64,000 nucleotides of DNA from Sulfitobacter sp. (GCA_029252045.1 JAQXCD010000036.1:1-64000), one strand, 5' to 3'; positions 48,458 to 58,212 are shown, counted from the first letter of the stretch. Program-made: numbers and translations. The notes: generated by a model not told the origin, from the letters alone.

Positions 48458-48994
48458 CTATTCGGTCGGGGCCGTGCGCTGCGGGGGTGGCGGGCATTCC
48501 TCGCCGACAACGGTACCATCGTAGGCTTTCTCGCCGCAGTCGTTCAGCTCGTGCCAGACATAGCCGCGCCCGTCATTGGTGATGGCGACAATACGGTCAA
48601 CGCCGTAATGCACGTTTTTGGCGCTCAGGAAGGTCAGCGCGGTACCCGCCGCCAGCTCTTTGCCGATGGCCTCTGCGTTAAAGCAGTCAAACCAGCCGGG
48701 GGCGTTGCGCGGTTCCATATCCTCGACCATCTGGAAGGTCTCGGTCAGCAGGCCAAGGCTGTAGGGCGTGGTAAAGCACGCGCGGTAGCGGATCGGCGAG
48801 CTGTCGGCGTCGATGGCTTTGAAGTCCTCGACAGGGATTACCTCGGAGACCGCATTTTCCAACGTCACCAGCACCACACCGTCGGCGGGCGCATCTACCT
48901 CGCGGTAGAATCCGTAGATCTGGAAGTAGTAAACAGCAGATCCCATAAGCAGCGCTGATAACACGATGAAACCCCCTAATATCTTACCCGTCAT
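48458..48994 (-). CDS. Membrane-anchored protein between glyQ and glyS (DUF6446-like)
   Basis: A 178-residue protein: one N-terminal membrane helix (about 5-25), then a periplasmic domain with four Cys residues (YRACFTTPY, GWFDCFNAEA, HELNDCGEKA, GEECPPPP), probably two disulfides, and a Pro-rich end. It looks like the family named DUF6446, found at this place in Rhodobacterales; the assignment is from memory. Position between the two synthetase genes suggests shared transcription rather than shared function. Confidence 0.75.
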   Translation of the reverse strand: MTGKILGGFIVLSALLMGSAVYYFQIYGFYREVDAPADGVVLVTLENAVSEVIPVEDFKAIDADSSPIRYRACFTTPYSLGLLTETFQMVEDMEPRNAPGWFDCFNAEAIGKELAAGTALTFLSAKNVHYGVDRIVAITNDGRGYVWHELNDCGEKAYDGTVVGEECPPPPQRTAPTE

Positions 48995-49049
48995 GGTTCG
49001 CTCTTTCCTAATGTCGCATAAGTTTGTGGTGTAGAAAGCCAGCAGCCGG

Positions 49050-49979
49050 TTAGGCCACCTCCTCCGTCCAGCCCCCTGCGCGCGTTTGCACAAAGGCATC
49101 CGCACACATTTTGGTCAGCGCGCGGACACGGCCGATATAGGCCTGACGCTCGGTCACCGAAATCACACCGCGGGCATCCAGCAGGTTGAACATGTGGCTG
49201 GCCTTGATTGCCTGATCATAGGCAGGATGCGCCATCACGATACGCTTGCCGGTCTTGGGGTCCATATGCGCCTGTTCGATGATGGCTTTGCACTCGGCCT
49301 CGACCTCTTCGAAATGGCGCAGCAGCACTTCGGTGTTGGCCACGTCAAAGTTCCAGCGGGCGTATTCTTCTTCGGTTTGTTTGAAGATGTCGCCATAGGT
49401 CAGCGGGATCGGGGCATCGGGATCGTTGAAGGGCATATCCATCACATGATCGACACCCAGCACATACATCGCCAAGCGCTCCAGCCCGTAAGTCAGCTCG
49501 CCCGAGACGGGCTGGCAATCGTGGCCGCCTACCTGCTGGAAATAAGTGAACTGGCTGACTTCCATGCCGTCACACCAGACTTCCCAGCCCAAACCCCAAG
49601 CCCCCAGTGTCGGGCTTTCCCAGTCGTCCTCGACAAAGCGGATGTCATGCAGGTTCATATCAACGCCAATCGCCTCAAGCGAGCCGAGGTATAGCTCTTG
49701 CAGGTTGGGCGGGCTGGGTTTGATCAGAACCTGATACTGGTAGTAGTGCTGCAACCGGTTAGGGTTTTCGCCATAGCGGCCATCGGTGGGGCGGCGCGAG
49801 GGTTGCACATAGGCGGCAGCCCACGGTTGGCTGCCCAGACTGCGCAGAGTTGTGGCAGGGTGGAAGGTGCCCGCCCCTACTTCCATGTCATACGGTTGCA
49901 GGATCGCACAGCCTTGGCGTGCCCAATAGCTCTGCAATCGCAGGATGATTTCCTGAAATGAACGGGGTGTTTCGGCCAT
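49050..49979 (-). CDS. glyQ: Glycyl-tRNA synthetase alpha subunit
   Basis: The 309-residue catalytic class II subunit that activates glycine and, with GlyS, charges tRNA-Gly. It is highly conserved: [27 protein letters not shown] (seen as one block near 13-40), [17 protein letters not shown], and [19 protein letters not shown] in the core. The ATG at 49979 has AAGGA eight bases ahead; an ATG at 49997 has no ribosome site. Confidence 0.97.
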   Translation of the reverse strand: MAETPRSFQEIILRLQSYWARQGCAILQPYDMEVGAGTFHPATTLRSLGSQPWAAAYVQPSRRPTDGRYGENPNRLQHYYQYQVLIKPSPPNLQELYLGSLEAIGVDMNLHDIRFVEDDWESPTLGAWGLGWEVWCDGMEVSQFTYFQQVGGHDCQPVSGELTYGLERLAMYVLGVDHVMDMPFNDPDAPIPLTYGDIFKQTEEEYARWNFDVANTEVLLRHFEEVEAECKAIIEQAHMDPKTGKRIVMAHPAYDQAIKASHMFNLLDARGVISVTERQAYIGRVRALTKMCADAFVQTRAGGWTEEVA

Positions 49980-50168
49980 GTTCGCGTCCTTTGCCATTTG
50001 GCGCTCTTACTAGGCTGCGCAGTGCCAAGGGTCAATCAGTGGCGACCTTCAGTGTCATATCGGTGAAATGGTACTGCAATCTCTGTGAAACAAGTCGTTA
50101 GACTATGGGAATCACAGGAAAATGCTGTTTATGTGCCGCAAAGTAAATTTTTGAGAGTCCATACGCCA

Positions 50169-52007
50169 ATGTTGCGCTTTTTATCGTTCTGTCAGTCCGT
50201 GTTGTTCATGGCCGCCTTGTTTCTTTCATTTAGCACTGTGGCCAGTGCACAGGCGGATGATCCCGAAGAGGTAGTTTGGGTCCAGATCGAGGCGCAGCAA
50301 TCACTTGCACGCGCCACGGATCGCGCCCGCGCCTATACAACTTTGTTGCAGGACGTGAACGGCTTTGCCGTTGGCGGCGGCTGGTACGCCGTTGTTGTCG
50401 GCCCCTACCGCCGCGAAGATGCGGAGCTGGTCTTGCGCCAGTATCGCGAAGACGGGCTGATCCCGCGTGACAGCTTTGTTCAGGTCTCCAACCGTTTGGG
50501 GCAGCAATACTGGCCGGTGGGTGCAAACGTTTTGGGCAATGGTGCCGTTGCCGCCCCCGAAGGCACAGTGCCAACCACACCTGAACAACCAGCCGAAGAG
50601 GCACCGGCACAGGCCGTCGAGACACCCCAGGTCGCAGAAGTAGCCCCCCTGCAAGAGCCCGAGCCAGAACCGGAAGCCGCAGACGAGACCCCCGCCGAGG
50701 CGCAGCGCTCGGAGCAGGCGCTGAGCCGTGACGAGAAGAAAGAACTGCAGGTGATGTTGCAATGGGCAGGCTATTACGATGCCGCCATTGATGGCTCCTT
50801 CGGGCGTGGCACACGCAATTCCATGGCCGCATGGCAGGAATCCAAGAATTACGAGAAAACCGGCATCCTGACGACGCTACAGCGTGCCGCGTTGAAGAAA
50901 GACTATAACGCCGTGTTGGAAGGTCTGGGCCTTCAGGTTGTGCGTGATGCGCAGGCAGGGATCGAAATGATCATGCCCACCGCCGCCGTCACCTTTGACC
51001 GTTACGAGCCGCCTTTTGCCCAATACAAGCAAGCAGGCGACATTGACGCGCGTGTGCTGCTGATCAGCCAACCCGGCACGCAAGACACGCTGTTTGGTCT
51101 CTACGAGATCATGCAGACGCTTGAAATCGTCCCGCTGGACGGCCCGCGCGAGCGTAACGATTCCAGTTTCACGCTGGTGGGCGAGAACGGGCGCATCATC
51201 AGCTATACCCAAGCCTCGCTTGAGAATGGCGAAATCAAGGGCTTCACACTGATCTGGCCCGCTGGAGACGAAGAGCGCCGCCGCCGCGTATTGACTGAAA
51301 TGCGCAGCAGCTTTACCAGCATGCCGGGCGTGCTGAGTGCCTCTGCCGGTGATACGACCCAGCAGTCGATTGATCTGCTCTCCGGTCTGCAAATCCGCAA
51401 ACCCAAGATGTCACGCTCGGGCTTTTTCGTGACGCAGGGCGGTGATGTGGCCACCACTTCGGCAGCTGTGCAAAACTGCTCGCGGATCACGCTGGACGGC
51501 GATACCGATGCGGAAGTGATTGCCGATGATACCGCACGCGGCGTTGCCCTGCTCAAACCCAAGGCGGCACTGGCGCCCCGTGCTGTTGCCAGCTTTGCAG
51601 CCGCCCCTGCCCGCCTGCAAAGCGATGTCGCTGTTGCCGGCTATTCGTTCGAGGGTGTGCTGAACGCACCCTCCATGAGCTTTGGCACGCTGGCCGATGT
51701 GCGCGGTCTGGATGGCGAAGAGAACGTGAGCCGTCTTGCCCTGCGCGCCCGCGCTGGTGATGCAGGGGGTCCGGTTCTGGACCGTGCGGGTGCCGTGATC
51801 GGCATGATGACGACAGCACCCGAAGGCGGGCCACAACTGCCTGATGATGTAAGCTTTGCGCTGAATGCTGCAACCATTGTAGAAGCCAGCAAAGACGCAG
51901 GCATCAAACTGCCCGCATCTGCGGATGAAGGATCAGCCAGCCTGACCTCGTTCCAGCTGTCCGAGAAGGCCAGCGGCATGACTGTATTGGTCAGCTGCTG
52001 GGAGTAG
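50169..52007 (+). CDS. SPOR/peptidoglycan-binding protein with inactive trypsin-like domain
   Basis: A 612-residue secreted protein. Signal peptide about 1-27 (ending in ASA). A SPOR-like domain (about 35-100: WVQIEAQQSLARA, GWYAVVVGPYRREDAE). A Pro/Glu-rich linker. A peptidoglycan-binding-1 domain (about 190-240: LQVMLQWAGYYDAAIDGSFG). A middle domain. Then a trypsin-like fold from about 415. There the usual TNAHVV is TTSAAV and the usual GNSGGP is GDAGGP, so the catalytic His and Ser are both Ala; the Asp (DDTARGVALL) remains. It probably binds rather than cuts. The start choice rests on the signal peptide. Confidence 0.85.
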   Translation: MLRFLSFCQSVLFMAALFLSFSTVASAQADDPEEVVWVQIEAQQSLARATDRARAYTTLLQDVNGFAVGGGWYAVVVGPYRREDAELVLRQYREDGLIPRDSFVQVSNRLGQQYWPVGANVLGNGAVAAPEGTVPTTPEQPAEEAPAQAVETPQVAEVAPLQEPEPEPEAADETPAEAQRSEQALSRDEKKELQVMLQWAGYYDAAIDGSFGRGTRNSMAAWQESKNYEKTGILTTLQRAALKKDYNAVLEGLGLQVVRDAQAGIEMIMPTAAVTFDRYEPPFAQYKQAGDIDARVLLISQPGTQDTLFGLYEIMQTLEIVPLDGPRERNDSSFTLVGENGRIISYTQASLENGEIKGFTLIWPAGDEERRRRVLTEMRSSFTSMPGVLSASAGDTTQQSIDLLSGLQIRKPKMSRSGFFVTQGGDVATTSAAVQNCSRITLDGDTDAEVIADDTARGVALLKPKAALAPRAVASFAAAPARLQSDVAVAGYSFEGVLNAPSMSFGTLADVRGLDGEENVSRLALRARAGDAGGPVLDRAGAVIGMMTTAPEGGPQLPDDVSFALNAATIVEASKDAGIKLPASADEGSASLTSFQLSEKASGMTVLVSCWE

Positions 52008-53681
52008 GCAACCTTTGCATTGAATAAGAAGGGGTCGGCAGTTGCGATAACTTCCAGCCCCTATTCTTTTTGAGCCCCCCTTTGGCGACGCCGTCAATGC
52101 AGGGGTCGCATAAATGAGCGTCGGACCCTCTGCGTCAAAGGCTGCGCGGACGGCTGCCTGAAACTCCTCGATGCTCTGCGGCTTCTCGGCACGGGCGCCA
52201 AAGGCCTCGGCCAGTTTGCAAAAATCGGGGTTGCGGGCAATCACAGCGTTGGGGGCGATTTGGGCACGCACCATGCTATCCTCGATCTCGCCCAGTTTGC
52301 CATTGTCCCACAGGATAATCGGCAGGCTCAGCCCCAGCTCTACAGCAACACCCAACTCCTGCATGGTATAGTGAAAGCCGTAATCGCCTATGATCGCCAG
52401 TGTTGGCGCACCTTTGCGGGCAATCGCGCCCCCGATGGCGGCAGGTGTCGCATAGCCCAGCGTGCCAAACCCGTAGGGATGGTGCCAATGTGCAGGCGCA
52501 GGCATGTCCCAGACCTCCTTCGCCACATAGGCGAATTGGGTCATGTCGGAATAGATCATTGTGCCTTCGGGAAGGGCTGCGCGCAAAGCGTCACAGAGCG
52601 GCACAATGCCCGGACGCTCCGCGTCGACCTCTGCCCGCCAATGCGCGCGTGTCCTGGCCACATCAGCAGCCTGCCAACCCGCCGCAGGCGTGCCGCCTTC
52701 CACACCCTCCACCAGCGCCTCCAGAAACAAACCTGCGTCCATCTGCACCGGCAGCTCCGCGCGCTGCGGATCGCTGAGCACTTCGGCGTCAATGTCCACA
52801 CGGATCATCGGGGCCGTATGACCCAAATGGGCGCGCCAGATGTCGACCTCGGCCAGTTCGGAGCCCACTACAACCACCAGATCGGCACTGGCGACGATGC
52901 CCGCACTGTCTGGCCGCGCAAGGGCCGCGCCAAAAAACAACGGATCATCCGGAGCCATAATCCCGCGACCCGCATAGGTGACAAAGCTTGCCGCCCCCAA
53001 CGCGGACACGACCGCACGCGCAGCGGGAGCCGTCTTTGCAGCACCGCCGCCGAAGATGAACAGCGGCTTTTTCGCAGCCTTGATCCGGTCGATGTATCCC
53101 GAAAGGTCAGCACGCAGATGCTGTTCAGGCTCGGCCGGAACAACAGGCACCGCCGCTGGCTCGGCCATCGCCTGGAGCTGTGCAATAGGTACCTGAATAT
53201 GTTTGCTCCGCGGGCGCGCGCTGGCGAATTCCTGCATCGCACGATCTACCAACCCGTAGGCCGCCTGCGCGCTATGGGCGGTGTGCGACCAGTCGGTCAC
53301 CGTACCCGCCGCAATCTCCTGATCCTTCATCTGGTGCAGCTGGCCGCGCCGCGCCGCTGTCTCGTCCAGACAGCTGGAGATCACCAGCACCGGCACAGAA
53401 TCGCTATAAGCCTGACCCATCGGCGTCATCACATTGCACAGGCCCGGGCCTGTGATCACATAGGCCACCCCCGGCTTGCCTGAGGCACGCGCATAGCCGT
53501 CTGCCATAAAGCCCGCGCCCTGCTCGTGACGGGCCAGCACATGGGTAATGCCTGCCTCTTCGATGCCGCGGTACATTTCCTGATTGTGCACGCCCGGAAT
53601 TCCGAAAATCACATCCACCCCGCGCGCCTTGAGCATATGGGAAATTTGCGCGCCCAGCGGACGGGTGACTTGGTCAGACAT
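51933..53681 (-). CDS. Thiamine-pyrophosphate enzyme (5-guanidino-2-oxopentanoate decarboxylase-like)
   Basis: A 582-residue TPP enzyme of the acetolactate synthase family. N-terminal FGIPGVHNQEMYRGIEE, the catalytic Glu in LARHEQGAGFMADGYARA, and the TPP motif GDYGFHYTMQELGVAVE, then WDNGKLGEIEDSM. The overall look fits proteins called 5-guanidino-2-oxopentanoate decarboxylase; substrate is uncertain. After PTLIYATPALTAS, about 45 more residues continue into the 3' end of the opposite gene. This tail looks non-native and may come from a change in a G6 tract at 52075-52080. Its ATG overlaps the trkH stop (TGATG). Confidence 0.85.
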   Translation of the reverse strand: MSDQVTRPLGAQISHMLKARGVDVIFGIPGVHNQEMYRGIEEAGITHVLARHEQGAGFMADGYARASGKPGVAYVITGPGLCNVMTPMGQAYSDSVPVLVISSCLDETAARRGQLHQMKDQEIAAGTVTDWSHTAHSAQAAYGLVDRAMQEFASARPRSKHIQVPIAQLQAMAEPAAVPVVPAEPEQHLRADLSGYIDRIKAAKKPLFIFGGGAAKTAPAARAVVSALGAASFVTYAGRGIMAPDDPLFFGAALARPDSAGIVASADLVVVVGSELAEVDIWRAHLGHTAPMIRVDIDAEVLSDPQRAELPVQMDAGLFLEALVEGVEGGTPAAGWQAADVARTRAHWRAEVDAERPGIVPLCDALRAALPEGTMIYSDMTQFAYVAKEVWDMPAPAHWHHPYGFGTLGYATPAAIGGAIARKGAPTLAIIGDYGFHYTMQELGVAVELGLSLPIILWDNGKLGEIEDSMVRAQIAPNAVIARNPDFCKLAEAFGARAEKPQSIEEFQAAVRAAFDAEGPTLIYATPALTASPKGGSKRIGAGSYRNCRPLLIQCKGCLLPAADQYSHAAGLLGQLERGQAG

Positions 53682-55126
53682 CAGGCTCTCCAGAATTTAA
53701 CGGTAAAGAGGACGTAAACCATCATCAACTCCAGACGCCCGACCAGCATGGCAAGGGTCAGGATCCATTTGGCGGCGTCGTTGAGCGGGGCGAAGTTGCC
53801 GGCAGGGCCGATGATATCTCCCAGACCGGGGCCGACGTTGGCAACAGCCGTTGCGGCGCCGGATACAGAGGTAATAAAGTCCAACCCCGTCATGGACAAA
53901 GCAACCGAGACAACACCTAACGTGAGGACGAAAAACATGAAGAATGTCATCACCGACGCCAGTACTTCCTCGCTGACGGGCCTGCCGTCATAGCGGGGTG
54001 TAAAGATACCATGTGGCGACCGGATGCGCCGCAGCTGTGCGCGGATGGAGGCAAACAACAACTGATAGCGGAAGACCTTGACCGAACACGCCGTTGAGCC
54101 CGCGCAGCCCCCGATCAGGCCCATAAAGAAGAACAGTGCAATGGCGAAACTGCCCCATTGCATATAATCGACAGAGGCAAAGCCCGTGCCGGAGATGATG
54201 GACGTGACGTTGAACAGTGCTTCGCGAATGGCCTGTTCGTTGCTCATGTGGACGCCCTCTTCCAGCAGCACCACCAGCAGCAGTACCAAAACCGCAATGG
54301 TCAGGATGAACCCGCGCACTTGTGGATCACGGCGCAGGGCGACAGGGTTGCCGTTGACCAGCTGGACGTAGCGCACAAACGGCAAGGCCGCGAGGATCAT
54401 AAAGACCGCGGCCACATACTCCATCGGGCCTGCAAACGTCGCAAATGACGCGTCATAGTTGGCAAAGCCCCCTGTGGAAATTGTGGTCATCGCATGTGCT
54501 GTCGCGTCAAACACGCTCATCCCCAGATAGAGATAGGCCATCGCACAGACCAAGGTGAACAGAACGTAGAGGCCGGAAATCTGGGTGGCAATCTGGCCCG
54601 CTCGCGGCAGGATCTTACCCAGCGTGTCAAAGCTCTCGGATCTGAAAATCTGCATGCCGCCAACACGGAGCTCGGGCAGGAACACCATGGCTACAACGAT
54701 GATACCGATGCCGCCGAGCCATTGCAGGATCGCCCGCCAAATCAACAGCCCCTTGGGCAATGTATCAAGGCCCGTGAACACAGTGGAGCCTGTCGTGGTC
54801 AGGCCTGACATCGCCTCGAACACGGCGTCCACCGCACGCGCGTCTGTCTCGCCCAGCATAAACGGGATGGCGCCAAACAGGGGCAAAGCCACCCAGACAG
54901 TTGTCGTCAGCAAGAAGGTCTGCTGGATCGTCAGCCCCTCGCGGACGCCATTGGCGCAGGCAAGAGCCATCGCAGTCCCACCCAGTATCGTGATGATGCC
55001 GCTTTGCAGGAACACGTGCCATTGGCCACGGCCTTCGGCGATATCCACCAGCAAAGGCACCAGCATGGCTGCCCCAAGTACGGCCACCAAAAGGCCAATC
55101 ACATATCCAACGGGGCGCACGTCCAT
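53681..55126 (-). CDS. trkH: TrkH-family potassium uptake protein
   Basis: A 481-residue potassium-translocating subunit of the Trk system with four membrane-pore-membrane units. Selectivity-filter segments can be seen in SGLTTTGSTV, ISTGGFANYD, ISGTGFASVDYM and a later FIGGCAGSTACSVK region. It needs the TrkA NAD-binding regulator, which is not in the window. I chose the ATG at 55126, inside the region beyond the terminator at 55195-55242. No ribosome site is obvious. Confidence 0.92.
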   Translation of the reverse strand: MDVRPVGYVIGLLVAVLGAAMLVPLLVDIAEGRGQWHVFLQSGIITILGGTAMALACANGVREGLTIQQTFLLTTTVWVALPLFGAIPFMLGETDARAVDAVFEAMSGLTTTGSTVFTGLDTLPKGLLIWRAILQWLGGIGIIVVAMVFLPELRVGGMQIFRSESFDTLGKILPRAGQIATQISGLYVLFTLVCAMAYLYLGMSVFDATAHAMTTISTGGFANYDASFATFAGPMEYVAAVFMILAALPFVRYVQLVNGNPVALRRDPQVRGFILTIAVLVLLLVVLLEEGVHMSNEQAIREALFNVTSIISGTGFASVDYMQWGSFAIALFFFMGLIGGCAGSTACSVKVFRYQLLFASIRAQLRRIRSPHGIFTPRYDGRPVSEEVLASVMTFFMFFVLTLGVVSVALSMTGLDFITSVSGAATAVANVGPGLGDIIGPAGNFAPLNDAAKWILTLAMLVGRLELMMVYVLFTVKFWRA

Positions 55127-55194
55127 GGACGCAGGGTTGGCGCGCCCGCGCGCCCGTGTCAAGCAGCGGCGTGCGAACAAGGGCCCCAAAACGC

Positions 55195-55242
55195 AAAAGA
55201 CCCGCCACCGCGTTCCCTATGGGTGCCGGTGGCGGGTCTTTT
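55195..55242. terminator. Bidirectional terminator between the DUF1127 gene and trkH
   Basis: AAAAGACCCGCCACC and GGTGGCGGGTCTTTT form a perfect 15-pair stem with an 18-base loop. A and T runs at both ends make it work in either direction. In place it ends the DUF1127 transcript ahead of trkH. Confidence 0.85.
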
Positions 55243-55259
55243 CAACGGCCTGCTACGCC

Positions 55260-55538
55260 TCAGGCGTAAAAGAGGTCCCGAAAGACATGGTGTGCAATCA
55301 TGTCGCGCTTGATGCCCATGCGCGCCAGCTCTTCGTCAGATTTAGCTTGTAATGCTTCAACCTGATGTACGCGTGAGGAAGCCTCGGCCGCTTTCATCAT
55401 ACTGGTCCAGATACCACCAAAGAATGAGCCGACAAAGCGCAAGACACCGCGAGCGATTGAAAGCGGCAGCGCTGCTATGTTGGTGCCGGGGTCTGTTGCA
55501 CCGGCTGGAAATTGTTCGGATGTGTTTTGGTAGGTCAT
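55260..55538 (-). CDS. DUF1127 (YjiS-like) small protein
   Basis: A 92-residue protein ending in the DUF1127 motif: ALQAKSDEELARMGIKRDM, then HHVFRDLFYA. The N-terminal half has a hydrophobic helix (LPLSIARGVLRFVGSFFGG). In other alphaproteobacteria such proteins affect phosphate and carbon metabolism through RNA binding; here the role is unknown. GAGG lies eight bases before the ATG. Confidence 0.88.
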   Translation of the reverse strand: MTYQNTSEQFPAGATDPGTNIAALPLSIARGVLRFVGSFFGGIWTSMMKAAEASSRVHQVEALQAKSDEELARMGIKRDMIAHHVFRDLFYA

Positions 55539-55679
55539 ATCGGATGCCTCGGTATATTTTGTTCAGCTCGGGATCATTCCCTTTCCTCAAAACTAGGCCA
55601 TGCTGCAGCGCAGCACTACCGCCAATAATGCATAGCCGCCCCCCACTTTCTGCATCTGCAGCATTGATCACAAATGCAA

Positions 55680-55706
55680 AACACCACCCGTTTGAGGGGT
55701 GGTGTT
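55680..55706 (-). terminator. Rho-independent terminator of folE2
   Basis: AACACCACCC and GGGTGGTGTT form a perfect ten-pair stem with a seven-base loop. Four A bases at the left edge give a T-run on the minus strand. It lies 31 bases after the folE2 stop. Confidence 0.8.
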
Positions 55707-55736
55707 CTGACTGTTTACCGTCTGTCGACGTCGGGC

Positions 55737-56831
55737 CTAGCCGACGTGGAACAATGTATTGAACAGTTTGGGGTCCAGACTTGCCTGAGCAAACGTTGGC
55801 CCCTCCGTTAGCACACTCACTGCGTCATGGCTGTGAAGGCTTTCTTGATGGCTGGCAATAACGCGGAAATCGGAAATCCGCGCATCTGCCAACAGCTGCT
55901 CGCAGAACAGGCGCGCAGCATCCTCGACAAAAATCGGGTTTGCGGCGTTCAGCTCGGCAAATGCCTGCTCGTCTTCACGTTTGACCATCACTTGCGTCTC
56001 TGTGGGGACTGCGCGGCGGCACGCTTCGATCAGGTCTTCGAACCACAGGCAATCGGCCCCCTGCTCCAACAGGACGGACACCCGTGCGACCGAGCGTTGG
56101 GAATGCGGCGTTGCCAGCTGGTTGCGCGTGGCGCGTGCATGCTCTGACAACTCCAGAGAGCAGGGGCAGGTGCTGGAATAGACGTAATCGAGGTGGATGA
56201 TCCGTTGGCGCACACCCGCATGCTCCACCAGTTCAAGCGCCAGATCGTAATACTGATACCCTTCCAGACCCGACCGCAGACTGGAGATTTTCATCGGAAA
56301 GGAAAACCGCATCTGGATACGCGCGTCAAAGCTCTCCAGATCGGTGATGTAGTCGTCCAGTGCCGCCTCGACGACCTTAAAGCTGAACGTGCTTTCTGCG
56401 TGTTTATAGAAACTGCGCATGATGCGGGACATGTTGATGCCCTTTTTGTCCGCCTCAAGGCTTACAGTTCCTGTCACAGATGTCTCGAGCGTCAGCGGGT
56501 CGTTGTCGCGGGTTTCAAACCGGACAGGCAGGCGAAAGTTCGAGATGCCCACATGCTGGATTTTCTGCTTTGCACCTTTGATCAGGCTAGAGGGACCGTT
56601 TTGCAGGTCCGGCAGGCTGTCCTTATACTCCGGCTCAATCTCGAAATCGGCTGGATACTCGCGCTTGAACAGCGGATAGGCTTCGCCTCCCGCCAGCATT
56701 TTGGACACAGCAGGGTCCAGCGTGGCAATCTCTGCCGCATCGGCATTCGCAGCCCATGCGCGCAGTGTCTCCAGCGCCTCTTCGGCTGCGATACGGTCAG
56801 GTGTTGGCATAATCGGCGTTGCAATATTCAT
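55737..56831 (-). CDS. folE2: GTP cyclohydrolase FolE2 (type IB)
   Basis: A 364-residue zinc-independent GTP cyclohydrolase that starts folate synthesis. The metal and active-site Cys segment YSSTCPCSLELSEHARATRN is clear. Other typical stretches are VGISNFRLPVRF and KGINMSRIMRSFY. Type IB enzymes are often induced under zinc limitation by Zur, but I saw no Zur-like box in the 160 bases upstream. The ATG at 56831 has a weak G-rich ribosome site. Confidence 0.94.
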   Translation of the reverse strand: MNIATPIMPTPDRIAAEEALETLRAWAANADAAEIATLDPAVSKMLAGGEAYPLFKREYPADFEIEPEYKDSLPDLQNGPSSLIKGAKQKIQHVGISNFRLPVRFETRDNDPLTLETSVTGTVSLEADKKGINMSRIMRSFYKHAESTFSFKVVEAALDDYITDLESFDARIQMRFSFPMKISSLRSGLEGYQYYDLALELVEHAGVRQRIIHLDYVYSSTCPCSLELSEHARATRNQLATPHSQRSVARVSVLLEQGADCLWFEDLIEACRRAVPTETQVMVKREDEQAFAELNAANPIFVEDAARLFCEQLLADARISDFRVIASHQESLHSHDAVSVLTEGPTFAQASLDPKLFNTLFHVG

Positions 56832-56988
56832 CAAACAGGCCCCCATCAGTCAGAAACCTTATGTAGGCGTCCGGAAACAGATTGCCAAAAATTTCTTTCA
56901 GGCGCAGGGGGAATAACGCCACCCTACCCTTAATTTGCGCCACACGGCCCTAGTTTGTGCTGCAACGCCCTATTTACGCGACCCAAAT

Positions 56989-58173
56989 TTATTTCGCGCC
57001 ATCCAGCGCTTGCAGCACATCCGCAATCAGATCGGCGCTGTCTTCCAGACCAATGCTGACACGCACCAATCCCTGCGTGATGCCGAGAGAGGCCTTTTTC
57101 GCATCGGGCAGACGTTGGTGTGTTGTAGTGGCCGGATGGGTCAGGATGGTTTTTGCATCCCCCAGATTGTTGGAGATGATCCCGATTTGTAGGGCATTCA
57201 GGAATTTGAACGCGCCTTCCTTGCCACCTTTGACATCCAGTGCCAGCACCGTGCCGCCCGCGCCCATCTGGCGCTGCACCAGCGCGTGCTGGGGGTGCGC
57301 CGCAAGGCCGGGATAGATCACAGCATTCAGTACCGGGTGCCCCTCAACCGCCTGTGCCACGGCCTGAGCGGAAGCCGCCTGTGCGCGCACGCGCAGGCCC
57401 ATTGTCTCTAATCCTTTGAGCATGACCCAAGCCGTAAACGGCGACATCGAACCGCCAGTATGCTTCATATAGGGCTCAACCGTTTTGCGGATGATCTCTT
57501 TGCTACCAAGGATCACACCGCCAAGGGTACGCCCCTGCCCGTCAATATGTTTGGTCGCGGAATAGATCACAACATCTGCACCCTGCGCAAAGGCGCGGGA
57601 ATAAACAGGGGTGGCAAAGACGTTATCAATCAGCACCTTGGCACCTTTGGCATGGGCCAGTTTACAAACGCCTTCAATATCAATCACTTCCAGCGTCGGG
57701 TTCGAGATCGACTCGAAAAAAATCACTTTGGTGTCGTCGCGGATGGCGGCCTGCCACTGTGCCAGATCGGTGCCGTCGACAAAGGTCACCTCAACACCAA
57801 AGCGGCCCAGAATATCCTCAAGCACATAGAGGCAAGAGCCGAACAGCGCGCGGGCAGAGACCACATGATCCCCCGCTTTCAGCATCGACGTCAGCGCACC
57901 AGAGACTGCCGCCATGCCGGAGGCCGTGGCAAAGGCATCTTCTGCCCCTTCAAGGGCTGCAATCCGCTCCTCGAACATCTTGACGGTCGGGTTGCCGTAG
58001 CGCGCATAGATGAATTCATCCTCGCCGCTTGAAATAAACCGCTGCTCTGCATGCTCGGCGCTGTCATAGACAAAGCCCTGCGTCAGAAAAATCGCTTCGG
58101 AGACCTCGCCGTACTGGCTACGGCGCGTGCCTGCGTGAACTGCTTTGGTGGATGGTTTCCAGTCGTTGCTCAT
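56989..58173 (-). CDS. metZ: O-succinylhomoserine sulfhydrylase
   Basis: A 394-residue PLP enzyme of the Cys/Met metabolism family that makes homocysteine from O-succinylhomoserine and sulfide. It starts MSNDWKPSTKAVHAGTRRSQ. Other marks are the YARYGNPTVKMFEER loop, the PLP Lys in IYSATKHIDGQGR, and the Arg of LVRVSIGLEDS. The start at 58173 has GAGG nine bases ahead. An in-frame ATG at 58254 would add 27 residues read from the leader, which I regard as regulatory. Confidence 0.95.
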   Translation of the reverse strand: MSNDWKPSTKAVHAGTRRSQYGEVSEAIFLTQGFVYDSAEHAEQRFISSGEDEFIYARYGNPTVKMFEERIAALEGAEDAFATASGMAAVSGALTSMLKAGDHVVSARALFGSCLYVLEDILGRFGVEVTFVDGTDLAQWQAAIRDDTKVIFFESISNPTLEVIDIEGVCKLAHAKGAKVLIDNVFATPVYSRAFAQGADVVIYSATKHIDGQGRTLGGVILGSKEIIRKTVEPYMKHTGGSMSPFTAWVMLKGLETMGLRVRAQAASAQAVAQAVEGHPVLNAVIYPGLAAHPQHALVQRQMGAGGTVLALDVKGGKEGAFKFLNALQIGIISNNLGDAKTILTHPATTTHQRLPDAKKASLGITQGLVRVSIGLEDSADLIADVLQALDGAK

Positions 58174-58212
58174 CTCAAATATCCTCTGCGCACCTGTCAA
58201 AGGGTCAGGCAC

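Noticed and set aside
55357-55671. 104-codon minus-strand frame overlapping the DUF1127 gene
   Set aside because: Covers the DUF1127 gene in another frame and has no ribosome site or motif.
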